This document shows positions 8,943 through 18,300 of a DNA stretch of 64,000 bases, piece by piece. The stretch comes from Oscillatoriophycideae cyanobacterium NC_groundwater_1537_Pr4_S-0.65um_50_18 (lineage in GTDB: Bacteria > Cyanobacteriota > Cyanobacteriia > Elainellales > Elainellaceae): contig JACQYI010000049.1 in the NCBI GenBank assembly GCA_016208305.1, forward strand, positions 1 through 64,000. Reading direction: 5' to 3'. How positions within the stretch are numbered: the stretch's first letter is position 1; every line of letters begins with the position of its first letter. Below the pieces are notes generated by a model. It did not search any database. It was not told the origin of the DNA and saw only the letters and a program-made list of their open reading frames with translations. A program made the translations under genes and the position numbers.

Positions 8943-8965
8943 GTGGGTGTGCGGAGCATGCCCAC
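8943..8965. repeat. GC-cored hairpin after pentapeptide gene
   Basis: GTGGGTGTGC (8943-8952) pairs with GCATGCCCAC (8956-8965) using two G-T wobbles around loop GGA, 31 bases after the gene. It shares the GGA triloop with hairpins at 15218, 51434 and 54345. It may act as a terminator or mRNA 3' stabiliser. Confidence 0.55.
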
Positions 8966-9184
8966 AACTTTCCCTGCACTTGCGGCTCTAGCAATATGCG
9001 CAGATTTTCCCAGTTTGCCTCCTAGCAAAAGGGAAACAGGCGGATTATTAAGTTTAGTAATATTTCTTAAATGGTAGTTTTTGATACAGTTTAATAGAAA
9101 AATAATCAGCCGAATCGATCGAGCAGCCTCTCATTCTCTTCAACTGGAATGCTGCTCGACGACCCGAATTTTGGAGAAATTTCC

Positions 9185-10468
9185 ATGTCTGAATCACTTT
9201 TGTCTGATGCCAACCAGCGCCTTGAAAAAGCCTTGCGCTATGTCAGTATTCATGAAGATGCCGTCGAACGGCTAAAATATCCTAAATCTAGCCTAACAGT
9301 TTCTATTCCGGTGCGGATGGATAACGGCTCTCTGCGGGTGTTTCAGGGCTATCGCGTTCGCTATGACGACAGCCGTGGCCCCGCCAAAGGCGGCGTGCGC
9401 TTTCATCCGGGCGTATCGCTAGATGAAGTACAGTCATTGGCCTTTTGGATGACGTTTAAGTGCGCCGTACTCAATTTGCCATTTGGTGGTGCCAAAGGCG
9501 GCATCACCCTCAACCCCAAGGAGCTTTCTAAGTTTGAGCTAGAGCGCCTGAGTCGGGGCTATGTGGATGCGATCGCTGACTTTATTGGTCCCGATGTCGA
9601 TATTCCTGCGCCCGATGTCTACACCAATCCCATGATCATGGGCTGGATGATGGATCAATACAGCATCATTCGCCGTCAGATTACGCCTGGTGTGGTGACA
9701 GGCAAACCCATCTCTATGGGTGGCAGTTTAGGGCGCGAAACAGCCACGGCAATGGGTGCCTTTTTTGTCATCCAAACTGTCATGCCCAAGCTGAACCGAC
9801 AGCCCGCAAACACGACCGTTGCCGTTCAGGGCTTTGGCAATGCCGGATCGGTGATTGCCGAACTGTTATTTCGCGCGGGCTATAAGGTAGTTGCCGTTAG
9901 CGATTCTCAAGGTGGGATTTATTCTCCACAAGGGCTAGACATTCCCAGCATTCGTCAAATTAAAGAATCGATGCGAGGTCTTAAGGCTGTGTACTGTGAA
10001 GGTTCAGTCTGCAACCATGTAGAACACACCATCGTGACCAATGCAGAACTGCTAGAGCTAGAGGTTGATTTCCTTATCCCTGCTGCGCTAGAAAACCAAA
10101 TTACTGCCGAAAATGCCGATCGCATCCGCGCACCCTACATTTTTGAAGTGGCTAATGGGCCTATCACTTCGGCTGCCGATGCCATTCTAGAAGCCAAAGG
10201 CATTCAAGTTTTTCCAGATATTTTGGTCAATGCAGGAGGTGTCACCGTCAGCTATTTCGAGTGGGTGCAAAATCGCAGCGGCTATTACTGGACGCTAGAA
10301 GAAGTCAACATGCGCCTCCAAGAAAAGATCACCCGCGAAACTGAGCTGATCTGGGCGATCGCGCAAGAGATGAATTGTGATCTGCGCACTGCGGCCTATG
10401 TCCATGCCCTCAAGCGGATGGGAGAGGCGATCGAGGCAAAAGGCACCCGCGAAGACTACGTGAAATGA
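9185..10468 (+). CDS. gdhA: Glutamate dehydrogenase (Glu/Leu/Phe/Val dehydrogenase family)
   Basis: Reversible NAD(P)-dependent reductive amination of 2-oxoglutarate to glutamate. The 427-residue product carries the catalytic block PFGGAKGGITLNP with the active-site Lys, the substrate loop YRVRYDDSRGPAKGGVRFHP, the Rossmann motif VQGFGNAGS (about residue 215) and the C-terminal NAGGVTVSYFEW. The ATG at 9185 has GGAG ten bases upstream; an in-frame ATG at 9149 lacks one. Cyanobacteria assimilate ammonium mainly by GS-GOGAT, so this enzyme probably serves high-ammonium or catabolic conditions. It ends four bases from a convergent gene. Confidence 0.93.
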   Translation: MSESLLSDANQRLEKALRYVSIHEDAVERLKYPKSSLTVSIPVRMDNGSLRVFQGYRVRYDDSRGPAKGGVRFHPGVSLDEVQSLAFWMTFKCAVLNLPFGGAKGGITLNPKELSKFELERLSRGYVDAIADFIGPDVDIPAPDVYTNPMIMGWMMDQYSIIRRQITPGVVTGKPISMGGSLGRETATAMGAFFVIQTVMPKLNRQPANTTVAVQGFGNAGSVIAELLFRAGYKVVAVSDSQGGIYSPQGLDIPSIRQIKESMRGLKAVYCEGSVCNHVEHTIVTNAELLELEVDFLIPAALENQITAENADRIRAPYIFEVANGPITSAADAILEAKGIQVFPDILVNAGGVTVSYFEWVQNRSGYYWTLEEVNMRLQEKITRETELIWAIAQEMNCDLRTAAYVHALKRMGEAIEAKGTREDYVK

Positions 10469-10472
10469 TGTT

Positions 10473-10967
10473 TTAGGGCTGTAACTCACGAGTCTCTTCA
10501 GCTTCCAGCAGGTTTAAAACTTCCTGAATTTTAGGCTGAGAGACTCGTTTTTGTAAGGCTGTCCAGCAATGTCCCTGACCATTATTCAAGAGCGTTTGGC
10601 TACGCAACTGCTCCAATGCCCTCAGACAAGACGGACAATCACAACCAAAAAGGGTGACGGCAGCATCGCTCTCGGCGGCGCTGAAATCATCAATGGGATA
10701 CTCGACGGGAATATTAATGGGAATATCGATTGCGGAAGCCATTAAAATCTCATGCCTATCCTGAATCCGCTCATGATTCAAGGACTGAGTTGACTTTGAC
10801 GATGGATCAGGCAGATCGCAAGAGGCTGTAACGGCAAAAGTAGCGATCGCTGACTCTATACCTTGACGAGATTCTGCCGCAGATGCCACAGCTAGAAGCG
10901 GCAAGGCCAGCAGTGAGCCAGCTATTGTGGGAATTGCCATTAAGCTCAACACAATTTTGTGGTTCAT
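10473..10967 (-). CDS. Small exported Cys-containing hypothetical protein
   Basis: 164 residues with a signal peptide (MNHKIVLSLMAIPTIAGSLL, cleavage plausible after AVASAA). The mature part has few features until a CDCPSC cluster (about residue 120) and one further Cys (GHCWTAL), which could bind metal or form disulphides. No family recognised. It converges on gdhA with a 4-bp gap, so transcription of the two may interfere. Confidence 0.6.
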   Translation of the reverse strand: MNHKIVLSLMAIPTIAGSLLALPLLAVASAAESRQGIESAIATFAVTASCDLPDPSSKSTQSLNHERIQDRHEILMASAIDIPINIPVEYPIDDFSAAESDAAVTLFGCDCPSCLRALEQLRSQTLLNNGQGHCWTALQKRVSQPKIQEVLNLLEAEETRELQP

Positions 10968-11581
10968 ATCAACAACGACCTCAGCTTGATTCAGATCAAT
11001 AACACTGCTGCCGCAAATGATAACTTGCTTAAATCACTTTGCTACAGTTCTGGCAGCATCAGTTTTGGCAGCATCAGTTTTGGCAGCATACAGCGAGGAG
11101 GGGACGCATCTGACAGTTGGGGAGCCTCTAAATGTTACGAGAGCAGGAGGGAGAGACGATGCGATCGTCGTTATTCACTCTCCCATCATCCCACTCCCCG
11201 TCATCCCACTCTCCCATCACTAAAAATATCTACTCCCCTAACAACGATATGAACTCAGACTTTCCTTTAATTGTTCTCAAATCTGTCCAATTAAATGGAA
11301 TCTAATTATGTATGTTATGGTACAAATTCTGTCCCCAACGCGATCGCCTTTTTTACAGATACTCAGCGGATGAAGCAGAGTTGACAGTATAGTACGATCG
11401 CACCAGAGCCTTGATGATTCACCTGCCATTGCCTACTGTCACCCTTCTTTGCCCGTCCACTGAGCAGTGACAGCCAGCGATCGAGTAAAGATTCTGCAAA
11501 ACTCATGTAAATTATCGACGGCTCGCAACCGATCGCCATTTTCATCAGACACGATCGACTCATTGATGTGAGTTGAGTGCC
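10968..11581. other. Spacer with tandem repeat, no convincing gene
   Basis: About 600 bases. Short overlapping frames on both strands show no family features, membrane pattern or good ribosome-binding site. It includes the 15-bp tandem repeat at 11048-11093 and a run of CATCCCACTC-like repeats (about 11180-11220). Confidence 0.4.
11048..11093. repeat. Three tandem copies of a 15-bp unit
   Basis: TTTTGGCAGCATCAG-type units at 11048-11062, 11063-11077 and 11078-11093 (the last 16 bp). Intergenic, no partner gene evident. Confidence 0.8.
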
Positions 11582-11791
11582 ATGACTGAACAGGAAAAAG
11601 GAAGTCCTTGGGCGTTGGGCGTTGTTGTTTCTGTAGGAATGTTGATATTGGTACGGTGTTCCTCGATTGAGACGGCTGCACAGCCTCAATGCTCTCAACA
11701 AAGAGCGCTGGCTACGGCAGCTATAGGCTCCACCTTTAATAGTTCAGAAGTCGTTAAGACGTCTGCCAACATTTCGGAGGCTTGCCAGTAG
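11582..11791 (+). CDS. Possible small single-pass membrane protein
   Basis: 69 residues from the ATG at 11582: MTEQEKGSPW, then one hydrophobic segment (ALGVVVSVGMLILV), then a polar tail with three Cys. The upstream TTG at 11573 would add three residues. There is no clear ribosome-binding site and no recognised family; it is reported because the hydrophobic segment is well formed. A chance frame is quite possible. Confidence 0.3.
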   Translation: MTEQEKGSPWALGVVVSVGMLILVRCSSIETAAQPQCSQQRALATAAIGSTFNSSEVVKTSANISEACQ

Positions 11792-11963
11792 CGATCGCCA
11801 TTTCCTCAATGTGCCTAGAAATGTGTGGGGTCTAGAAATGTAGGCCAAAGCGACTGGGGCAAGGCTGTACATTTTTAATTGTTATGTCTACGTTTAACGT
11901 CGATCGCTTATAGATCCGTAGATCGCCCTAGACTGATAGTATGCGCTGCATCTGGAGGGAACT

Positions 11964-12221
11964 ATGGATCTTCTGACTTGGCTGATTGTTGGTTTAATTG
12001 CAGGAATATTGTCTAGTGTTGTGGCTGGAGGTATTGGCTACGGGCTTGTCGGTGACATCGTTGTCGGTATCGCTGGAGCTTTTATAGGCGGTTGGCTCTT
12101 TGGTCAGTTAGGAATTGCCTCACCCTTCCCAGGACTTGCAGGCGTCATCTTCGTTGCATTTGTTGGAGCTGTCGTACTCCTGTTCATTTTGCACCTCATC
12201 CAACGAGGGCGCGCCGCATAA
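11964..12221 (+). CDS. GlsB/YeaQ/YmgE family small membrane protein
   Basis: 85 residues with three predicted membrane segments and Gly-rich packing (LIVGLIAGILSSVVAGG, IVVGIAGAFIGGWLFG, VIFVAFVGAVVLLFILHLIQ). This pattern is that of the transglycosylase-associated/GlsB family, linked to stress responses though its molecular role is unclear. GGAGGG (11955-11960) lies just upstream of the ATG. Normal length. Confidence 0.85.
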   Translation: MDLLTWLIVGLIAGILSSVVAGGIGYGLVGDIVVGIAGAFIGGWLFGQLGIASPFPGLAGVIFVAFVGAVVLLFILHLIQRGRAA

Positions 12222-12354
12222 AGTCTTCGAAGTTGTGGGGCGCAACAAGACTGGAAAGGGGCAGTCCTGTGATGACTTGCCCCAAGCAAAAAGCTCCTGA
12301 GAATCTAGGCTCCTGCGGGTTGAGTGCTAGCTGCGGGTTGAGTGGTGGGTGGCA

Positions 12355-12507
12355 TCATTCACGCAACCTCTTATCCCAGCGGCCTGCCAAATAGACCACG
12401 ACAATCATAAAACCAAACATTGCGATCGTTGCCCCCCACTCTGAAGGTGTGAGTGGAGCGATTGAACCAATACCGATTGCGTCAAAAGAATCTAGTGTGG
12501 TGTCCAT
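12355..12507 (-). CDS. 50-residue single-span membrane protein
   Basis: ATG at 12507 to TGA at 12355. The product begins MDTTLDSFDAIGIGSIAPLT, then SEWGATIAMFGFMIVVVYLAG forms one membrane segment, followed by a positive RWDKRLRE tail, so the C-terminus is probably cytoplasmic. This shape is like small subunits of photosynthetic or respiratory complexes, but I cannot match a family. No strong ribosome-binding site is seen. It is convergent with the GlsB-like gene, 133 bases away. Confidence 0.5.
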   Translation of the reverse strand: MDTTLDSFDAIGIGSIAPLTPSEWGATIAMFGFMIVVVYLAGRWDKRLRE

Positions 12508-12756
12508 AGTGTTATGAGGAATCAGGAAAGGCGATCAATTTTTTTATTAAGTTGCATCACGAATGATGGTCAATGCGATCGCCTTTCGGTAGTGTGCCCA
12601 AACCTATGGGCGCTCTCTATTGAACAGGGCCTAACGTAAATTAACTTCATCTTGGAGGAGCGGACTGCACTGCTCTCGCGATATGAATCCGCACAAAGCT
12701 CTCCCAGATGGCTTTCCTGGCATCTCAAAATTAACTGTTGCTATTTTAGTTAAGAA

Positions 12757-13224
12757 TCAGTATTTGATTGAGTCAGCAACAACCCAGCCCTTACTTCCAT
12801 CTGAGTAAGCAATTACAAAAACATGGTCAAGGTTGTTCCATCTTAGGGTGATGGGTTTCCTATTTTTTAATAAAACTTGGACGGTTTCACCATTCCGCAT
12901 ACAGCGAATGGGGGTTTGAATTTCCCCCTCATTTCGGAGATTGGCACAATAATCGTTAACGTTAGCAACAAATCCCTCTTCGTAGTTGGGCACTGCTTCG
13001 GCAGACCCTCCTTGGCTAATTCTTCGATCGGCAATGTAGCCTGATGTCTCAAGACATGTAGCCAGTTTATTCAGCGAATTTACACTTGCGCCACCGGCCT
13101 GTGCTGTAAGCACTTCTTTTGAAATACTGAGTTGACTTATCGGTGTTGCGACTACCGGAATAGAGGCGGCAACTGCCAAGCCTGCTCCAAATCCAGTTAG
13201 ATACTTCAAATTTGCTCTGAGCAT
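12757..13224 (-). CDS. Secreted hypothetical protein with Cys pairs
   Basis: 155 residues with a signal peptide (MLRANLKYLTGFGAGLAVAA, cleavage plausible after VATP or later). The mature part has three or more Cys (ATCLETSGY, DYCANL, IRCMRNGE) and a C-terminal beta-rich segment (VFVIAYSDGSKGWVVADSIKY) reminiscent of an SH3-like domain ending, though I would not assign it. It lies downstream of tRNA-His on the same strand, about 250 bases apart. Confidence 0.65.
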   Translation of the reverse strand: MLRANLKYLTGFGAGLAVAASIPVVATPISQLSISKEVLTAQAGGASVNSLNKLATCLETSGYIADRRISQGGSAEAVPNYEEGFVANVNDYCANLRNEGEIQTPIRCMRNGETVQVLLKNRKPITLRWNNLDHVFVIAYSDGSKGWVVADSIKY

Positions 13225-13472
13225 AATGCACTTCTTTTGAAATTCACAAGCTCAAAGTACCATTTAGTTTCGTTTTGGATGCTTTTCTTTATTTGGTTTT
13301 CTTTATCTAGAGTTATGAAAGACAGACTCTTTTCTGCGCAAGCTTTTCTGACTTCGCAGGAAAGCCTCCAGCGAAAACCATCCTTGCTTAAACCTTGCCT
13401 TCTCTCAAGCTGTAATTTAAGAGAAAACCAGATAGCAGTTTTTTGAGCTAACTCGCAGAACAGTATAAAAAG

Positions 13473-13546
13473 GGCGAACGATGGGGATCGAACCCACGAA
13501 TGGAGGTACCACAAACCTCTGCCTTAACCACTTGGCTACGCTCGCC
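13473..13546 (-). tRNA. tRNA-His (GTG)
   Basis: A complete cloverleaf reads on the minus strand: 5' G(-1), acceptor GCGAGCG paired with CGTTCGC, D-arm GCC...GGC, anticodon stem GAGGT/ACCTC with loop TTGTGGT (anticodon GTG, His), T-arm with loop TTCGATC. The extra G(-1) pairs with C73, the tRNA-His identity feature, here encoded in the DNA. CCA is not encoded. It is the only tRNA found in the window. Confidence 0.97.
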
Positions 13547-13641
13547 ATCACGGTTATGAATTATAGCATCAGACTAGGGCATAACGGCAAGGGGGGAAGG
13601 TGCTGATTTTTGATGCACAGGGGTGAGCAGATTGACGAGGG

Positions 13642-14010
13642 CTAACCCACTAGCGATTTGAGCAACCAACCCAGCAGCACACCCAGCCCACCAAAGCGAA
13701 CGGCTTGCCAAAAAACCTCTTTTAATCCGCTCCAGGAAAAAAGCTGGCTCTCAAGCGCAACCTCTAACCCTTCAAGCCGCTGCTGAATCTGCTTTAGTTC
13801 AGCTTTGAGAGATTGCGATCGATCCTGCCTCATTTGGCGTTGAATTTCATCACGGCGCTGCTGTAAAGCCTGCTGCTGCTGTCGGTCAGCCTGAATTTGC
13901 GCATAGCGTACCTTGAGCAACTGCAAAGATTGCTCTACCTCTAAGAGGGATTGCTCAAAATCAATTTCATCAGAGCCAGGGGCTCCAGGTTGAGGCGATC
14001 GAGAAGGCAT
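13642..14010 (-). CDS. Coiled-coil protein with C-terminal membrane anchor
   Basis: The ATG at 14010 gives 122 residues (MPSRSPQPGAPG start); the frame extends to 14079 with 23 less likely residues. Residues about 15-85 form a Gln/Arg/Leu-rich coiled coil (DRQQQQALQQRRDEIQRQMR), followed by a C-terminal hydrophobic segment (FGGLGVLLGWLLKSLVG) that could anchor it in a membrane. No family recognised. It is divergent from the next gene; their 5' ends lie within about 70 bases. Confidence 0.6.
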   Translation of the reverse strand: MPSRSPQPGAPGSDEIDFEQSLLEVEQSLQLLKVRYAQIQADRQQQQALQQRRDEIQRQMRQDRSQSLKAELKQIQQRLEGLEVALESQLFSWSGLKEVFWQAVRFGGLGVLLGWLLKSLVG

Positions 14011-14077
14011 TTTGTACAGATTTATAGGCGTTGTACAGTAGATATAGCAACAAGCCAATTTACTCAGCCCGTCACTC

Positions 14078-14449
14078 ATGAATATGTCTGATTCAGCTCC
14101 AGCTACTTCTCAGATTACTTCTAATCAGGGCACTGTTCATCAGAGCGCTGTCACAGCCTTACCTCAACCTAGAGCCAGCAGCCTATCCGATGCGGCTAAA
14201 CCCGTGGCTGAGTTGAGTACAGTCGAACTTGCCCAGGCATTGGCCGAACGTCTGGCGATCGCCCCAGGAGACTGGCATCGTCTGAAATCAAACCGCAAGG
14301 CTCGGTCTGGTGAACAGGCGGCTACAGCACTTGTCTATTTGCTCAAAGACCAACCTCAAGAGGCTTTGGCCAGGTTGGAACAGTCTGCTGGCTGGCTGAA
14401 TCGATCGATTTCAGCCCCGCCTTGCCCAACCCACGGACACTCAAAATAG
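14078..14449 (+). CDS. Small soluble cyanobacterial hypothetical protein
   Basis: 123 residues (alternative ATG at 14084). The first 40 residues are Ser/Thr/Gln-rich and probably disordered. The compact helical part starts VAELSTVELAQALAERLAI and continues through GDWHRLKSNRKARSGEQAA to QEALARLEQSAGWL. It looks like a conserved cyanobacterial small protein, but I cannot name the family. No signal peptide or membrane segment. Confidence 0.65.
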   Translation: MNMSDSAPATSQITSNQGTVHQSAVTALPQPRASSLSDAAKPVAELSTVELAQALAERLAIAPGDWHRLKSNRKARSGEQAATALVYLLKDQPQEALARLEQSAGWLNRSISAPPCPTHGHSK

Positions 14450-14540
14450 CCGAGCTAAAGCTTGAACGATTCTTTACAGGCGTGAATTGCTGCAAGGTTT
14501 CAACGCGCGACCATTCACGCTAGAAGTCTGCTCGAACATC

Positions 14541-15107
14541 TTACCATTCGTAGACCTGAAGCCGTTGATAATCATAGGCTCCCATCATTGCGCCCCATAA
14601 AACTGCTCCGGTTTCTGGATCAACGCCGCGATCGTAGCTGAGAAAGCGATCAGCGCTCACTTCAAACCCTAAAATGACTTGCCGAGTTTTGCCATCATAT
14701 TGAAAAAAGCATCGATCATCCGGCTCTGCTTTGAATCCACTGCCGGACTGCCTTACGGTGAGCGAACAACCTGGCAAAGTCTCTAGATCCTCTAGGCTTA
14801 GCGCTTCTAAAAGCTGTGGATTGGCTCCAGCGCCCTTAAATTTCTCAGGCTGCCGAAACGCCCAATACTGCGCCTGAAAAACTTGAGCATCCGATGTCGG
14901 CTTTAGCTCAAAAATACGCTGGCGATAGGGGCGATCGCTGTTTAGCATATTTGCCTGCTCTGCAAACAGCGCTAGATTGCCGTTAATGCTTATGGGCAAA
15001 GGGCGGTGCCAAAGCCGCAAATGCACGAACCAAACGGGTTGATCGAGTGATTGGGCTTTGTTGTCGAATTCGCCTGTCAACCATTGGGCGAGGAGGGGAA
15101 TGGGCAT
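14541..15107 (-). CDS. CpcT/CpeT-family phycobiliprotein chromophore lyase
   Basis: 188 residues of the CpcT/CpeT lyase family, which attaches bilins to a beta-subunit cysteine (CpcT: Cys153 of beta-phycocyanin). Family hallmarks: an N-terminal LAQWLTGEFDNKAQ, QPVWFVHLRLWHRPLP, NGNLALFAEQANML, LETLPGCSLTV, and near the C-terminus FEVSADRFLSYDRGVDPETG and LWGAMMGAYDYQRL. It stands alone without phycobiliprotein genes, and its sequence departs from canonical CpcT, so it may be a paralogue of unknown specificity. Confidence 0.85.
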   Translation of the reverse strand: MPIPLLAQWLTGEFDNKAQSLDQPVWFVHLRLWHRPLPISINGNLALFAEQANMLNSDRPYRQRIFELKPTSDAQVFQAQYWAFRQPEKFKGAGANPQLLEALSLEDLETLPGCSLTVRQSGSGFKAEPDDRCFFQYDGKTRQVILGFEVSADRFLSYDRGVDPETGAVLWGAMMGAYDYQRLQVYEW

Positions 15108-15217
15108 AGTAGAAGAAGTAAGGGGCAGGGGGCAGTCCCAGCTGCCCTACGTTAATGCTATATCCTTCATGAAACCTGGCTATGAAACTAAGATCGTAAC
15201 TCAGGGGACTGTAGCCG

Positions 15218-15247
15218 TTTTCGTGCGTGTGGAGCGTGCCCGCAAAA
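15218..15247. repeat. Imperfect GC-cored hairpin
   Basis: TTTTCGTGCGTGT (15218-15230), loop GGA, then GCGTGCCCGCAAAA; pairing includes wobbles and two mismatches. It lies between the divergent-side end of the kinase gene and the lyase start. Its core resembles the 8943-8965 hairpin. Confidence 0.4.
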
Positions 15248-15324
15248 ATGTCCTTGCCCTAACACTTGTGGCCATTGCTATAGCAAAGCAGCTTTCACTC
15301 TTATGTTTGGCTCTCATCTGCAAT

Positions 15325-18300
15325 TTACGGCAGCTGCGTCAGCTGAATTAAGGTCTCTAGCTGGAAATGGTGAACCAGGTGGGCGATCGCTTCTTTCAGC
15401 TCAGTTTGCGATTCTGGAATCTGTTCGATGAGATGGGCAATGGCTTTTGAGTCGGCGCTGCGGGCGGCAAAATTGAGTTCGGTAATCCAGCGATCGGACA
15501 TGCCGCTGAGCCAAGGCGCTAGACTGTTGGGCTTTTTTGCCAGCGTTGCGCTTTTGAACTGGGGATAGGGCAAAGGGTAGGGTAGGCTATAGGCCACTAG
15601 CGACGATGAGGCGGGCTGAGCCGATCGCTGCTGAAACGCCAGAGTCTCAGGTAGCTTTAGCGGAATGGTGAACTGAAAAAGGCTGCCTTTTTGCCATTGG
15701 CTGTTGACGGTTAGTTCGCCGCCCATCAGCTGCACAAACCGACGGCACATCGGCAGACCCAAACCCGTACCCTGTTGCGATCGCCGTCCTGATTCTGACT
15801 GCGTAAAAGATTCAAAGATCAGGCTCAGCTCATGGGCGGCTATGCCCATACCCGTATCGGCAATCTCAAAGCAGAGGCTCGCGCGCTCATTTTCTAAATT
15901 AACTGCGATCGCCACCTCGCCTTGCTCCGTGAACTTGATGGCATTGTCAATTAAGTTAATTAAGATCTGCCGCAACTTATGAACATCGGTATAAATCATC
16001 TGGGGTAGGTCATCCGCCCGATGCCACAGCAGCCGCAGCCCCTTATTGCTGGCTCGCAAGCGAAACATTCCTTCAATGCTTTCTAGGAGCGTCGATAAAT
16101 TACAGGGCTGTTCTTCTAGGACGACATAACCAGATTCAATCTTGGCGATCGACAGCACCTCATTGATCAAATGCAGCAAATGCTCACCGTTGCGGTTAAT
16201 CGTTTCTAGCTGCTGCTGTTGCTGCGGCGTCAGGCGATCGCGTGCCATCAGTTCTGAAAATCCCAGAATGGCATTGAGCGGCGTGCGTAGCTCATGGCTC
16301 ATGTTGGCCAGAAAAGCGCTCTTAGCTTTGTTGGCAGCCTCTGCTGCATCTTTGGCTTGCCGCAAGGCTTCTTCAGCCCGCTTGAGTTCGGTGATATCTG
16401 TTGCCGAGCCAATAATGCCCTGCACTTTCCCCTTGTTGTCAATAAAGGGACTAATCACCACCTGATACCACCGCAGTTCACCTTGCAGATTTCGGATCCC
16501 CTGCGCTGGAATAAAGTAGGGCTGGCGGGTCTTCATGACCTCACGATTGACTTCTAAAAATTCCTCGACTTGTGCAGCTGGGAAATTGCCAAACTCATTG
16601 GTGTATTTCCCCAGGGCATCCCCAACGCTAGAACCGTGAATGCTTGCACCTGCCCGATTCATGGCAATGATTCGCCCTGCGTGATCTTTGACAAAGATGC
16701 AATTGGGCACAGCATCAATCACTTTGTATAAAAAGGCTCTCTGAGCTTCCAGATCGGCAGCAGTCTGCTGGCGTTCGGCTTCGCTGCGCTTGGCAGCGCT
16801 AATGTCATGCACATTTGCCAAAATAGTGTCTTGTCCACTCAGCACAATGCGTCGCAGCGCCACCTCTGCATCAAAGACTGAACCATCATAAGGACGTTTG
16901 GCTTGCCACTCGAAGCAAATGGTTTCTCCAGTCAAGACCCGATGCCAGATCTCAGGGATGGCTTCTAAGCGGTTGGTGTCAGAAAAATAGTCTTGCAGAA
17001 TTGAGAACTGCAAAGCTTCTTCCCGAGAAACCTGAAACAGCTCTAGCATCCGATCGTTGACATCTAGAATAGTGCCATCGGTCTGATGGAGAAAAATGGC
17101 ATCATGGGCGTTGTTGAAGATCGTCCGTAGATTCCGCTCAGAATTTTGTAGGGCTTCCTCGGCTCGTTTACGTTCCACTTCCTGGCGTTTGCGTTCGCTA
17201 ATGTCTTGTCCTTCTAGTAACAAAATCGTCACGGCTCCAACCTCATTCCAGATCGGGCGCAGCGAAAAATCGATCGTTATGACGGTATCTTGCTCTAAAA
17301 TTTCAATTTCATAGCGAACAAATTCCCCTTGTGCCGCTGCCACAATGGCTCGCTTAAGAGGAGTCTGTACGGCTACATCTAGCTGCCACCATGGCGTTTC
17401 CCACAGCCGCTTTCCCACAACTTGCGATCGCATCAATTTGCCAAAGCTCAGCGCCGTTTGATTAACTTCCAACACTGTCCCGTCTGGCCTGAGCAAGCTA
17501 ACAAACTGCAACGTTTGGTTGAAGATCGCGCGAAATTTTCCTTCGCTTTCGCGTAAGGCGCGCTCCATTTGCTTACGCTCTAAAATTTCCTGTTCTAATG
17601 CCGCATTGGTCTGAGCCAATTCATCTGTACGCGCTGCCACTTGAATGGCCAATGTCCAGTTGTAATCTGAGAGAATTTGCTCAGACTGTCGTCGCGCAGT
17701 AATGTCTTGAAACACCACGATGGCGTAGAGCACCTGACCTGACTTGTCAAACACGGGAGTCGATTGCCCCTCCAACAAGATGACAGCTCCATCTGCTCGG
17801 TGAATTTCCATGTTGTCTACTTTGGCAGATTGACCTTTGAGCGCCAAGGCAGAAGGCAATAATTCAGTAGGGTAGAGGCGATCGGTGCCCGCCATATAGA
17901 TGTTATAGGTTGCCGATTGGCTGTCCAGAAGGCGATCTGGCGTTGCCTCTTTGCCAAACAGCCGAATGGCTGTGGAGTTCATATAAATAACTGCACCTGT
18001 AGAGTTAATCGCTCCTACACCAATAGGAACGCTTTCCATCAAGTTGGCAAATTTTTGTTCGCTCTGCTCAAATGCGGTCAGCAGCACGTCAAGCTGGCTG
18101 GCCATGTTATTGAGCGATTGCGCCAGTTCTGCCACTTCTCGGTTGGAGTGATCAGGGGTGATGCGACTAGAGCGGCCTGTGACGATCGCCTTGGCTGCTT
18201 CATTCAATCGCAGTAGCGGCTGGGTTAGCCATCGTGCAGTCAGCAGAGCCGCACCCAGAGCAACCAAGAGTGCCCACCCCAAAAGCTCTATAGTTGTGCG

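Noticed and set aside
8182-8994. 270-residue antisense frame over the pentapeptide array
   Set aside because: Its regular LRSAPLK-like pattern is a by-product of the repeated A(D/N)LSx codons on the other strand.
7173-11093. Possible CRISPR array from tandem repeats
   Set aside because: Units are directly adjacent without unique spacers, unit length is 13-15 bp, and no cas genes are in the window.
10959-11252. 97-residue plus-strand frame containing SISFGSISFGS
   Set aside because: Encoded mainly by the 15-bp tandem repeat and a simple CATCCCACTC stretch; starts inside the divergent gene and has no protein features.
11363-11701. Overlapping minus-strand frames in the 11.4-11.7 kb spacer
   Set aside because: Two frames overlap each other with no domain, signal or ribosome-binding site; transposase remnants were considered but no motif supports this.
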